Assembly (NCBI RefSeq): GCF_051106095.1
Contig: NC_135791.1
Coordinates: 8,094,001-8,158,000 of the forward strand
Direction of reading: 5' to 3'
From: Pogona vitticeps
Taxonomy: Eukaryota > Chordata > Lepidosauria > Squamata > Agamidae
Length of the DNA stretch: 64,000 nucleotides
Shown here: one piece after another, positions 12,220-23,100 of the stretch
How positions within the stretch are numbered: position 1 is the stretch's first letter
Layout of the letters: every line of letters begins with the position of its first letter
The notes under the pieces: model-generated
Seen by the model: only the letters and a program-made list of their open reading frames with translations
Told to the model about the DNA's origin: nothing
Database searches by the model: none
Position numbers and translations under genes: made by a program

Positions 12220-14400
12220 TGGCAGTGTAAAAGGGAACGTGGGGTGGGCCTTAGGTTAGTGAAATAATCTGGGGACATGCAAGGGGCACGTCACACTGCT
12301 CCCCTGCAGGAGCGTTAAAGGTGCAGACGCCTTGCCCTCTTTAACATCCAAGCACTGAATACGGTGGGTGATGGGATATGGTTTGGCTTCCATCTCCCAG
12401 CAGCCTGAACTCGTCTAGCAAGAGTGGAGGCTCATGGGAATTCCTGCCCAAATTTTCTGGAGAGCCACAATTGTCACAGGAACCTAGAGGATTTTTTCAG
12501 CCTGAGCAGAGAGAACAAATTGGCAAATGACAACACAATCTCATGCATATTTAGTCAGAGCAAAGTCCTTGTATGTCCACAATGGCTCTTTAATTCAATC
12601 AGTTTTGTTTGTTGGGGAGTGTTAATTAATTACGTAAGGGCAAAGATATATAAGCTTTCCAACAAAGAGCTTATTGGACGATTTGCTTGCAGAGTGGTTA
12701 TTACAATATGAACTAACTTTCTTTCTTTCTGTTTAAATTTGACTTTGCAGGCTTGTCCATTGAAATAATCTGCCTGTCCTTCAGAAGACGGTGCCTGGCC
12801 AAAAAAAAAAAAAAAAAAAAAAAAAGATTGTCGATCGGAAAAGGTGCCAAAAGTAGATACTTAAACAATGGAGATCAATGCCACAAGGTGGTGGAGCAGA
12901 GGACTTCTGTGTTGAGCTCCCATTCGTGGAGCTGGCTCTCCAGGTAAGTGAATAGCAAGGGGGGAATATGTATTGTTCCAAATGCCATTCCCAAAGAAGG
13001 AGCGCTCCGTAGAGGAAACGTTGGGAGTGAGTAAAGCTCTTCAGTTTCACAGGGATTGAGCTCAAAGGCTTGGAAACAGACAAGGAGGGAGTTGGTTGCA
13101 GGGTCAGAGCCCGTTGTGCCTCTCGAGAAGACTCCATCTCTGGGGCCACGAGGGAGGCTTCCCAAGGATGAACTTTGGAACAGTCCAGTCGGAGTCGAAT
13201 GGCGGTTTGGGTAAAACCAGAGCAGAGACGGCAACACTACTGCGGTTCAAGCTTCTTCCCGAGACAAAAAAAAAGCAGAAGGGATGTAAGGGGCAATTTA
13301 TCACCACAGAGATGGCACTTTTTTGAAGAGGCCCCTTGAAGCCATAAAGTGGTGGGGTGGGGGGCTGACAGGGAAGGGGGTAGAGGCTTAAGAAATAGGC
13401 TGCTAAATAACAGTCCGATTTGCTTTGCAGGGAGAAGTAAAGAAAACCTAATGGAGAGAAGATCCCAGTGAGGCAAGTAGAAAACGAGAGAAGGACAAAG
13501 CCACCCAAGGGTGGTAGCTCCAGAAAGTTCCAAGATGCGACCAAGCAGGGGCAAAAAGGAATGGAGGGATGACCATTAGAGGAGTGAACAGGCAATGTGA
13601 GAGGGTAGGGGCTCTAACAATCTCCTGATTTTCAGCTCTAGAAAGTTCCAAGTATGGCGCAAGTCAAAAGACTAAACCCTTTTAGTGTGCATTCATGGAG
13701 ACCACATCGAAGAACTATTCCTTTCCAGGAGGACAAATGAAGAGCTGAAGAGAATGGAGGAGAACTGGAATGAGGGTGCATGAAATAGTGGAGCTGTCTC
13801 TGAGGTTCTTGCCTGGTGCTGCCAGGACATTGAAATCCTGAGCACGTGCTGTTTCAGACTTGGTGACGATCCATGGAGAACATGCGTGGGATTAAGGCCA
13901 AGCATTTGTGGGAGAGCAAATCTGGGGAACCAGAGACCAGAACTGGACAGTGTATTGCAAGTCACGAAGTCCAGCAATGGTGGTATGTATAACAATGAAG
14001 GATACAGACATCACGGGTGGGGTTTTGGGTTGTGCCCACAGTGTGGGTATGGAAAATGTGATACATTGGTGCCTTGAGGGTCAAAGGAGACTGACAAACA
14101 TTTGAGGCCAGGGGGTTGGAAGATGGTATTTTATTTATTTATTTATTTAATTTATATCCCGCTCAGAGTGGTATATTCTACCACTCTGGACGGCTTTGGT
14201 AGAAGAACCATGGTCAAAGAAGGGGGAATGGGTACAGGTACCCAGAGGGGAGGCGGATTATAGGATGCCTCGGGAGGTAGCGGCCTTTCCTTCTTAAGGG
14301 AGAGGCTTGTCATAGTGGAGAAGGATAATGTAACAGCACTATACTGGTTCTTCTTCTTCCTTTTCCTGCTGCTGGCATAGAAGAACTCCAGCAGTTCTTG
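12220..14400. other. No firm gene; simple repeats and a SINE tail
   Basis: This stretch has a poly-A run near 12800-12825, purine-rich sequence, and an (ATTT)n-linked SINE-like tail at about 14132-14210. Several short open frames exist on both strands, but none has a recognisable domain or a convincing exon chain. It borders the exon array on the left and may contain decayed array parts that I cannot identify. Confidence 0.3.
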
Positions 14401-14976
14401 AGTTCTTCACTGGGTAGGGATGGGCCTGGCCTTCTCCTGCAGAAGAAAGAGAGAGAAAGGAAGCTCAGAAAAGAGAAGGTGCATGTCGTCATGCGCAGGG
14501 CAGCCCATGACAGTGGCTTTCTGTGAGCGGGACTCCACCTTCCACAGCAAGGGACAAGGCAGGAGGGAGTCAGGGGGCTAAAGGCTGCCCACCCTGCTCC
14601 ACATCAGCCCTCCCTCTTCAGGAGGGGTTGCCTTCCCTGGGGGGGCTTCAGAAGTCCTTTATCTAAGCATACCGTACATACCTTTCAGGATCAGCCAGTG
14701 GCGCTCTCTCTGCTACAGATGATTCTTGTGAACGAGAGCCAGGTTTTCAGCCTAAGGCGGCCTCTCTCCCCAAACCGGTCAGAGAGCAGGGCTAGCCCAG
14801 CCTATGGCATACAGAATGGCCATAGAGGGCCATTCCTGCCAGGAGAGGGTGAGGTCAGGACATGGAAGAAAGACATAGGATGCCTCGGGAGGTGGCGGGA
14901 TCCGGGCCCTTCCTTGCATACCGTAGCGGAGAAACAAGATAGTGTCCTGGTTGTGAATTCCCCTGGCTCCATCTCA
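14400..14976 (-). pseudogene. Array unit A: remnant exons of the unassigned S/P/R-rich gene family
   Basis: Two exons are homologous to exons of the intact unit at 31862-35556. One at 14976-14922 matches the VVKRLEEIYGKS exon by its flanks (TCTTCTAG acceptor, GTATGCAAGG donor) but has lost the coding similarity. One at 14724-14682 matches the ESS...ER exon and ends in a GTATGT donor. An exon-like stretch begins at 14436 after a strong polypyrimidine acceptor and reads RRPGPSLPSEELKNCW in the expected phase. In the 14724 exon the acceptor reads CACAAG where the intact unit has CACAGG, which shifts the frame by one. I read this as a decaying partial copy. Confidence 0.45.
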
Positions 14977-15506
14977 CTAGAAGACAGAAGAAGACACCAT
15001 GAAATGGCAGATGATACTCTGGAGGGAGCAGCCCCAATCCTCTTGGCTGTATTTCTCTAGGCTGCTTACTTTGTCTCCCAGTGACCTCATTTTTCACCAG
15101 GATGCCATACCCGGATACTAAAAGGAGGCCCATCACATGGACCAATTCCGGATAGGTCGTGGACTATACGGAAAAGTTCCGCCTGCTGATTTGAAGCCTC
15201 ACTTATCTAGTTAGCGAGGTGAGCTTTACTAGCAGCCCTTATCTTAGCAAGATAATGGTTAGTCTCAACCCTGACAGCTACCTTATTGTGATCCATCAGT
15301 TTTTAAATTTAAGGGCACATCAGAAAGGTTAGAAAATACTCTAGCTTTGGTCGCACGGTCAAGGAGCGCATGGGCCAGAGGCTTCTTTCAGGTTTATTTC
15401 CTATTTCCCTTTCCCGTCCAGTTCAGAAGAGCAGAAAGGTTGATGAAATCAAGCGCATAAACGGCGAGGTAGCTGCTACATTACATTAGAAGACACCCAC
15501 CCTTAC

Positions 15507-17100
15507 TCGGAATGGACTTCGGGTAGCGGGAGACAGAGCAGGAGATGACCACGAGGAACATCTGCTTCTCATAAAAGGTGGACTTGTCGGAGAAGGCCTT
15601 CAGAGAAGAAGAAAAAAAAGAGGAAGGACATTTTCGGCTGACTAGAAATGGTTGGCAGAAACTAAGGACAAATGGGATCTTGGAAATGCAGCTGCTGTCA
15701 TCCTGAGGAGAACTATCCATGTTTGAACGTGCAAAACATTTGGAGTTCTATGCGCAAAATCACGTAAGTCATTTCAAGTGTACAATTTGAAACTTGCCAT
15801 ATAGGCGTCCTAGGATTGATCAGAAGCAGGAACTTCAAAATCAATCCCTTTCCATTTTGCACAATGCCCATTCCTAGGTATTTCAGACTAAACCTCGACT
15901 TCCATCTTCATCACAGCTGCAGAACTATCCCTCTGAAACCTGAGGAAGTGGTGAGGAATATCCATGTTTACATGTTCGACTGAATACCGAATAAAGGCAG
16001 GCAATGGCCCACTTTTTCGGCTTTTTGGGTTTTGGGGTCCTTGAGACTCTCCTGATGGGCCTTGTGCTGGGAGATGGAGACTGTCTTCGCTGGGGGGAAG
16101 CCAAAAGACCCCTGCACATTGGGGGGGGACTGGCAGAGGTACGGGAAGGCCTCAGAGGCGGTGGGGAAGGCAAGCGCCCTTTGTTCTGCAGGGGAGAACA
16201 GGCGTCACGGTCGTACCTGTTGGGAGATCCTTTCCCGTGCTCGGAAGATATTGATGAACGTCTCTTTGCAGGTGGAGAGTTGCTTGCTCTTGGTGGTGGA
16301 GAGCGAGGGACTAGCTGGGGAGAAAGCGACGACCTCTCTGGAGGTGGTGAAGGTGAGTCTCTCCTCTGGATCGGAGGACCCTCTGGCCTGGGTGTGGGAG
16401 AGTGACAGCAAGAAGATCAATGGTGCAAGGGAATATACTAAGAAAAATATTTCAGGACTAAAACAAAAAATGAATGGATGAGATGGGTGGCCCGACAATT
16501 GATTTCATCAATAATTTGAGATGGTTTCCAAAGGGTAAAATGAAAAGTGATTCATAAAAGCAACCAGAGGGATCTCCCCTTAGTGAGCAGGAATTTAAGT
16601 CCATGGACCAATGCCTATGTGAATTAGGAAAGCCATGTAGGCCATAAATGTCATGTCTTCAAAAGATGTTTGGAGTTGTATTCTTTTTTTTTTTTTTCTG
16701 ATAGGTCAAGGACTATACAGAAAAGTTCCACCTGCTGATTTGAAGCCTCACTTATCTAGTTAGCAAGGTGAGCTCTACTAGCAGCCCTTATCTTAGCAAG
16801 ATAATGGTTAGTCTCAACCCTGACAGCTACCTTATTGTGATCCATCGGTTTTTAAATTTAAGGGCACATCAGAAAGGTTAGAAAATACTCTAGCTTTGGT
16901 CGCACGGTAAAGGAGCGCATGGGCCAGAGGCTTCTTTCAGACTTATTTCCTATTTCCCTTTCCAGTCCAGAAGAGCAGAAAGGCTGATGAAATCAAGTGC
17001 ATAAACGTCGAGGTAGCTGCTACATTACATTAGAAGACACCCAACCATACATACCTTTCAGCATCAGCCAGTGGCGCTCTCTCTGCTGCATCTGATGATT
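15507..17100 (-). CDS. Array unit B: exons of the unassigned S/P/R-rich gene family
   Basis: Minus-strand exons seen here: 17100-17055 (ESSDAAERAPLADAER type), 16387-16217 (171 nt, start PEGPPIQRRDSPSPPPERSS, donor GTACGA), 16111-15925 (LLASPQRRQSPSPSTRP, reading to a TAG stop after YSSPLPQVSEG), and 15597-15507 (91 nt, GTAAGG donor). The 171-nt exon leaves phase 2, and the next one resumes in phase and stays open, so the Ser/Pro/Arg-rich frame is maintained across both. The first exon shares the CACAAG acceptor change of unit A. Function is unknown. It may be a partly active copy or a recent pseudogene. Confidence 0.45.
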
Positions 17101-17146
17101 CTTGTGAACGAGAGCGAGGTTTTCAGCCTAAGACAACCACCCTTAC

Positions 17147-17363
17147 TCTGAATGGACTCCGTGTAGGTGAGCAGGAAGCAGGAGACAGAGACAGAGCAGG
17201 GGATGGAAGCAGGGAGCTGCTTGCTCTTGGTGGTGGCATGCAAGAGACTCCGGACTTCGGCTGTGGAGAAAGTGACGCCCTTCGTATGGGAGGGGGTGAT
17301 GATGATCGGCTCTCTGGAGGTGGTGGAGGTGAGTCTCTCCTCTGGATCGGAGGACCCTCTGGC
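17147..17363 (-). CDS. Array: fused Ser/Pro/Arg-rich exon
   Basis: This 217-nt open exon starts after a CACACCCAG acceptor and ends at a GTAAGG donor. It begins PEGPPIQRRDSPPPPPE and ends SPTRSPFR. Its 5' half matches the 171-nt exon of unit B and its 3' half matches the 91-nt exon, so it looks like two exons joined by loss of the DNA between them. Its phases (start +1, end 0) match the corresponding exon of the intact unit at 32980-33184. Confidence 0.45.
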
Positions 17364-17498
17364 CTGGGTGTGGGAGAGTGACAGCAAGAGGATCAATGGT
17401 GCAGGGGAATATACGAAGAAGAGCAGAAAGGTTGATGAAATCAAGCATATAAATGGCGAGGTAGCTGCTATGTTACATTAGAAGACACCCACCCTTAC

Positions 17499-17793
17499 TC
17501 GGAATGGACTCCGGGTAGCGGGAGAAAGAGCAGTAGATGACCATGAGGAACATCTGCTTCTCGGAAGAGGTGGACTTGGTGGAGAAGGCCTTCAAAGAAG
17601 AAGAAAAAAAAGAGGAAGGACATTTTCGGCTGACTAGAAATGGTTTGCAGATCCTCAGGACAAATGGGACCTTGGAAATGCAGCTGCAGGGGATGGAGGC
17701 TCTCGATGTTTCTTGGGGAGCGGCTCAGGTGACTCTGAAGATGACCACGAGGAAGATCTGCTTCTCAGAAATGGTGGACTTGTTGGAGAAGGC
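17499..17793 (-). pseudogene. Array: two tandem 91-nt-type exons
   Basis: 17589-17499 is a 91-nt exon with a CTTTGAAG acceptor and GTAAGG donor. A second, diverged copy begins at 17793 after the same acceptor type. Both are preceded by T/C-rich tracts on the minus strand. In the Ser/Pro-rich frame the first ends in SPFR, like its homologues at 15507-15597 and 21489-21579. No complete transcript can be traced through them. Confidence 0.35.
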
Positions 17794-18172
17794 CTTCAGA
17801 GAAGAAAAAAAGAGAAAGGACATTTTCAGCTGACTAGAAATGGTTGGCAGAAACTAAGGACAAAATGGGACTGTTCCAAAGTATGTTTGAGCTTTCGACT
17901 TTAACATGAGTTATTATGGTTGCTAGGTTGACGTTCAGCGTGTTTAAAAAAAGGACATGGATCTTCATTAGAGAAAAAACATTCGCAGTGTGCTCGTCAG
18001 CTCCTATGACCATCGCCATAATTTCACCAGAATTTTCTTGGACAGTCAGGGTCTCTCCCTCCTCAAGGATTTTACGACAAGGCTGACGGATCCCACAGTG
18101 GCTCTTTGCCATCCACTCTCCAAGCACGACTGCGTCACCTTTGCCAGAGAAAATGGCAGAGAATATTTGGCA

Positions 18173-18247
18173 TCAAAGATCGGCATCCAAGTCCTGCAGA
18201 CGTAGCTCCAGTTCTTTCAGGAATTCATTCGCTTCACTTTCTATCTC
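18173..18247 (-). CDS. Array: terminal exon copy 1 of the S/P/R-rich family
   Basis: This 75-nt exon follows a TGCATGAAG acceptor and encodes EIESEANEFLKELELRLQDL ending DADL, then a TGA stop. Three other copies (18507-18581, 20817-20891, 31862-31936) have exactly the same length and stop position. The encoded segment is acidic and likely helical. The downstream DNA is also homologous between copies. Confidence 0.5.
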   Translation of the reverse strand, partial: EIESEANEFLKELELRLQDLDADL

Positions 18248-18506
18248 CTTCATGCAGGACTCTCATGGGAGGACACGGATGGAAGATCTCAAGTCCAAAG
18301 TACACGCTCTTGGACTGTCCCCTGATCTCTTATTGACCTCTGAGTACAGTGATACAAAAAAGTGTCTTAGAGCAGCGCCAATACAATATTAAATAATTTT
18401 GCCTGCCCCCAAGAGATCAGGTCCTCGGTATGACGGCTCCAAAACCAGTGGCACACTATCTGCATATACTAACATCGCCAGACAAAATGGCACAGAATAG
18501 TTCACA

Positions 18507-18581
18507 TTAGCGATCTGCGTCCAAGTACGGCCATCGTTGATCGAGCTCTTTGAGGAATTCCTCTGCTTCACTTTCGATCTC
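18507..18581 (-). CDS. Array: terminal exon copy 2
   Basis: This 75-nt exon reads EIESEAEEFLKELDQRWPYL then DADR and a TAA stop. It is almost the same as the terminal exon of the intact unit at 31862-31936. It lies only 260 bp upstream, in transcript direction, of copy 1. The two could be alternative last exons or the result of a local duplication. Confidence 0.5.
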   Translation of the reverse strand, partial: EIESEAEEFLKELDQRWPYLDADR

Positions 18582-18874
18582 CTTCATGCACACAAAAAAA
18601 ATCAACAATTACTTTTATAGTCACAAAATATGAACCTGAATTGAATTTGGCCACACATCAGAAACTTCTATAAAATAGTCTAATGATATAAGAAACCTGC
18701 TAAAATTCCTAGCATAAAGAATGTTTTTCCCAAAAAATTAAAATACAGGATCAATTGCAACTCGATACAGTATTTTACATAGATTCTATGTTCCTCTTAC
18801 ACCAGAATTTGACAGCTGTAACCTTGGAGCAAGGGCTTTCAAAAACAAACTATCCTTGCCTAAATCCTCCAGTC

Positions 18875-19255
18875 TCACAGGAGAGAATCCAACTTCACAT
18901 GTTGGGACCCGGCCAGGACTGGAGTGCCCCTCTCCTCTTTAGGGAGGCTTCCTCCATTTTGTGCCCACCACCAAGGAGGATACACCTCATTCTTCAGTTC
19001 TGAGGGACACACTATACTATGCCTGGTGGGAGGAACCAACGCAGTCCTTTCTCCAGTTGTGGTGAACAGCATTTTAGACTTCTTCAAGACTTCCTGCTGG
19101 ATCTCCCCACTTGACAAAGAGGCCAACGAGACGCCTGAGGGAAGCCCGCAGCCAGGATGGGAATGGGATGGGACTCACGCCTTAGCCTCTGCAGGAACTC
19201 CTATGCAGAAAACTATGCTTGGTGCTGAGAAAGCAGGTGGGGGCTGAGGAAGGTC
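18875..19255 (-). repeat. Array: duplicated non-exonic block (copy of 32197-32590)
   Basis: The block is nearly collinear with 32197-32590, including the GTTGGTTCCTCCCACCAGGC stretch and the AAGTGGGGAGATCCAGCAGG stretch. The minus strand is open for about 60-80 codons in both copies, but the splice donor differs (CTGGTCACC versus CTGTTCACC). I treat it as duplicated intron and not as an exon. Confidence 0.5.
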
Positions 19256-19640
19256 TCCCTCCCAATGTTAGAGCCCCAGGTCAACTATAAATTAGTAAAA
19301 CATTAAAAAAATTAAACAGTTTCCAAATTAAGAACTTATGGATAAACAACAACAATAAACCCCAATGGTGTACATCTTCCTCACAGGGTCCTTTCTCCTG
19401 CTCCTTGACCATTGTGAATGCATAGATTCCAACAATTATTTTTACATTTAAGGGCACATCAGAAAGGTTAGAAAATACTCTAGCTTTGGTCGCACGGTCA
19501 AGGAGCGCATGGGCCAGAGGCTTCTTTCAGGTTTATTTCCTATTTCCCTTTCCAGTCCAGAAGAGCAGAAAGGTTGATGAAATCTAGTGCATAAATGGCG
19601 AGGTAGCTGCTACGTTACATTAGAAGACACCCACCCTTAC

Positions 19641-19820
19641 TCGGAATGGACTCTGGGTAGCGGGAGACAGAGAGAGCGCAGGGGATGACCACGAGGAACC
19701 TCCTTTCCCATGCTCAGAAGATATTGACGAACTCTTTGCAGGTGGAGAGTTGCTTGCTCTTGGTGGTGGAGAGCGAGGGACTAGCTGGGGAGAAAGCGAC
19801 GCCCTTCGTATTTCAGGACT
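19641..19820 (-). pseudogene. Array: truncated fused Ser/Pro/Arg-rich exon
   Basis: The minus strand reads LSPQLVPRSPPPRASNSPPA then SSISSEHGKG and SSWSSPALSLSPATQSPFR to a GTAAGG donor, in the same frame as the intact unit. Homology stops near 19820, before the CACACCCAG acceptor seen in the other copies. It is therefore probably not usable as an internal exon. Confidence 0.4.
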
Positions 19821-20816
19821 AAAACAAAAAACGAATGGATGAGATGGGTGGCCCGACAATTGATTTCATCAATAATCTGAGATGGTTTGCAAAGGGTAAA
19901 ATGAAAAGTGATTCATAAAAGCAACCGGAGGGATCTCCCACTCCACTATGCATAGCAATGGTATTATACGTTAGGTTGTACACCACCTGGAATTTCTCAT
20001 CCAGCCCACCTCAGGATACAAGCGGTTGATAAGAGAGTAGCCGTGGTCTTCCCAGGTGTAGTCCTAGAAAGAATGCACTTTTTTCAGTGGTACAGTTGTG
20101 CTGGACCTCAGTCCTCATCAGCTCTAATAAAGACAACAGATCAGAGTGAGGGAGAACTGGACCGGCCCTATTGGCACCTGTCAGTTGGACTGAAAGGACT
20201 CAACTCATCTACTGAAGCAGAGTATCTACAATGGCAATATATATTTTATTTAAACTATGCCCATCTCAAAGGGACCATCAGGCAAGATATGTGCCTTCCA
20301 ATATGTCCACATTTGTAAAGAAAATCTACTGTGCATCTCTTACAGGTCACAAATCCAGTATTTCTATATACCATTTTTCCTAAATTCATGACCCTAAGCA
20401 GAGAGGCATACGTACATGATGACGACACAAATTATTCCGCCCAGCAGATGTGATCGGCCTCCCAAAACGGTCAGATTGAGCCGAGATTAATTTATGACGG
20501 AGCATCTGTGTAACCACAGATTACTAAACCAAAAGCACAGAAGCCAACAGGGGGTCAGAATTTATTTAGGCTGATGCAGCACTTCTGCAACAATCCATAC
20601 TGCTGCTCTGCGGTTCCTCCACGGTAGTACCAATAAAGCAGGATGTGGGGCTTGCAGGCTGGCCAGCGCTGGGAGGGTCCACCAGTTCCTGACGGTGCTG
20701 GGGTTGGAGCAGGTGCACAGGGAAACTCCTGGGTTTCTCTCCAAGTCCTGATGCTGAGGTCTCAGTTGTCACCAGCAGAGATCTTCTATCCGTGTCCTCC
20801 CAGAGCATATTTCCCA

Positions 20817-23100
20817 TCAAAGGTCTATAGCCAGGTCTTTCCAACATTGCTCCACCTCCTTCAGGAACTCCTCCGCTTCACTTTCAATCTCCTTCATGCA
20901 GAAAAAAAATCAACAATTACTTTTATAGTCACAAACACATAAGAAATTTCTATAAAATAAATTGTCTAACCAGATAAGAAACCTGCTAAAATTCCTAGCA
21001 TGAGAAGTCATGACGAGTCATCCGGAGGCCTCCACAGGAACTCCTATGCAGAAAACTATGCTTGGTGCTGAGAAAGCAGGTGGGGGCTGAGGAAGGTCTC
21101 CCTCCCAATGTTACAGCCCCAGGTCAACTATAAATTAGTAAAACATTACAAAAATTAAACAGTTTTCAAATTAAGAACTTATGGAAAAACAACAACAATA
21201 AACCCCAATGGTGTACATCTTCCTCACAGGGTCCTTTCTCCTGCTCCTTGACCATTGTGAATGCATAGATTCCAACTATTATTTTTACATTTAAGGGCAC
21301 ATCAGAAAGGTTAGAAAATACTCTAGCTTTGGTTGCACAGTCAAGGAGCGCATGGGCCAAAGGCTTCTTTCAGGTTTATTTCCTATTTCCCTTTCCAGTC
21401 CAGTTCAGAAGAGCAGAAAGGTTGGTGAAATCAAGTGCATAAACAGCGAGGTAGCTGCTACATTACATTAGAAGACACCCACCCTTACTCGGAATGGACT
21501 CCGGGTAGCGGGAGACAGAGCTGGGGATGACCACGAGGAACATCTGCTTTTCAGAACAGGTGGACTTGGTGGAGAAGGCCTTCAGAGAAGAAGAAAAAAA
21601 AGAGGAAGGACATTTTTGGCTGACTAGAAATGGTTGGCAGATCCTCAGGACAAATGGGACCTTGGAAATGCAGCTGCTGTCATCCTGACTGGGGAGAACT
21701 ACCCATGTTTGAACATGCAAAATAAACATTTGAGTTCTATGCGCAAAATCACGTAAGTCATTTCAATTGAAACTTGCCTAGGATTGATCAGAAGCAGGAA
21801 CTTCAAAATCAATCCCTTTCCATTTTGCACAATGCCCGTTCCTAGGTATTTCAGACTAAAACTCGACTTCCATCTTCATCACAGCTGCAGAACTATCCCT
21901 CTGAAACCTGAGGAAGTGGTGAGGAATATCCACGTTTATATGTTTGAATACCAAATGAAGGCAGGCAACGGCTCATTTGCTTTTTTGGCTTGTTGGGCTC
22001 TGGAGTCCTTGAGACTCTCCTGCTGGGCCTTCTGCTGGGAGATGGAGACTTTGCAGGTGGGGAGCTGCTTGCTCTTGGTGGTGGCATGCAAGAGACTCCG
22101 CGCTTTGGCTGTGGAGAAAGTGACGCCCTTCGCGTGGGAGGGGGTGAAGAGACTCTCCTGATGGGCCTCGTGGTGGGAGGTGGAAATTGTCTTTGCTGGG
22201 GGGAAGCCGAAAGACCCCTGCGCATCGGGGCTGGGGGCGTGGGGAGGTACGGGAAGGCCTTGGAGGCAGTAGGGATGGTGAGTGTCGTTTGTTCTACAGT
22301 CCTACCTGTTGGGAGATCCTTTCCCTTGCTCAGAAGATATTGATGGAGAATGTCTCTTCACAGGTGGGGAGCTGCTTGGTCCTGGTGTTGGAGAGCGAGA
22401 GACTCTGGGCTCGAGGGCCAGGACACCTCAAAGTAGAAAGAGGTCAATGCTTGAAACACACACACACACACACCCGGGACTCTCTTGCATGAGAAGACCT
22501 GGTGGGTGTGGGGTGGGGGGCTTAGGAGATTTGGGGCCCGGGGCTGCCTAGCCTCTCAGGGAGGGGGGTTTCCGGAGCCTGGGAGATCAGCCCCCCCCCA
22601 TAAGGCTCCCGTCCTCTGCCAATCTGGCTCTTGCAGGTGCCAGACCGAGAGAAAGACTCTCCCTGCCATTACAAGGGGTGGCTCTCCCCCTCTTGGGCCG
22701 ACTGACTTCCCCTCCATCCGGGAAGGCCTTCGGTGGGCCTCCTCTCCTCTCCTCTCACTGGATCCAGCCCTAGGACTGACGCCCCCCCCCCGGCCATGTG
22801 TGGATTTCAGGGGGATCGGGAGAGCCTCCGGGGGGGGGAGGTTGGGGGGCTCCTGGCCTCTCCCTGCCGGGCCAGGGCCGGGCCAAGCCCCACAGAGGTC
22901 CAACGGGCAAAGAAGAACCGCATGGTGTGGGCCCCCCAGAAGCCCTCCGTTCCCCCCCCCCCCCGGATCCACCTCAGCCCTCTCTCTTCGGGAAGGAGCT
23001 GCCATTCCCTGGGGGGGGGGGCTTCAGGGGCCCGTCCATGAAGCACGACTCACCTCTCCGGATCCGCCATTGGTGTTCCCTCGGCTGGGCCTGATGATTC
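20817..23100 (-). CDS. Array unit C: exons of the unassigned S/P/R-rich gene family
   Basis: Exons on the minus strand: 23100-23054 (47 nt, ESSGPAEGTPMADPER, acceptor TTCACAG, donor GTGAGT); an exon ending at 22306 with SISSEQGKGSPNR and donor GTAGGA; 22217-21893 (325 nt, RRVSSPPPTRRASLSPQ and RRPSRRVSRTPEPNKPKK, reading to a stop after YSSPLPQVSEG); 21579-21489 (91 nt); and the terminal exon 20891-20817 (EIESEAEEFLKEVEQCWKDL, stop TGA). The 325-nt exon carries extra internal R-S-P repeats compared with unit B. The acceptor of the exon ending at 22306 is unclear. The 5' exons are not identified; DNA to the right (23.1-24.1 kb) is GC-rich and possibly related. Confidence 0.5.

Noticed and set aside
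16272-16352. Plus-strand exon reading VESCLLLVVESEGLAGEK with AG and GTGAGT sites, recurring in several copies
   Set aside because: The sites look good locally, but no chain of plus-strand exons keeps frame. The minus strand gives phase-matched exons over the same bases, so the plus-strand signals are probably incidental.
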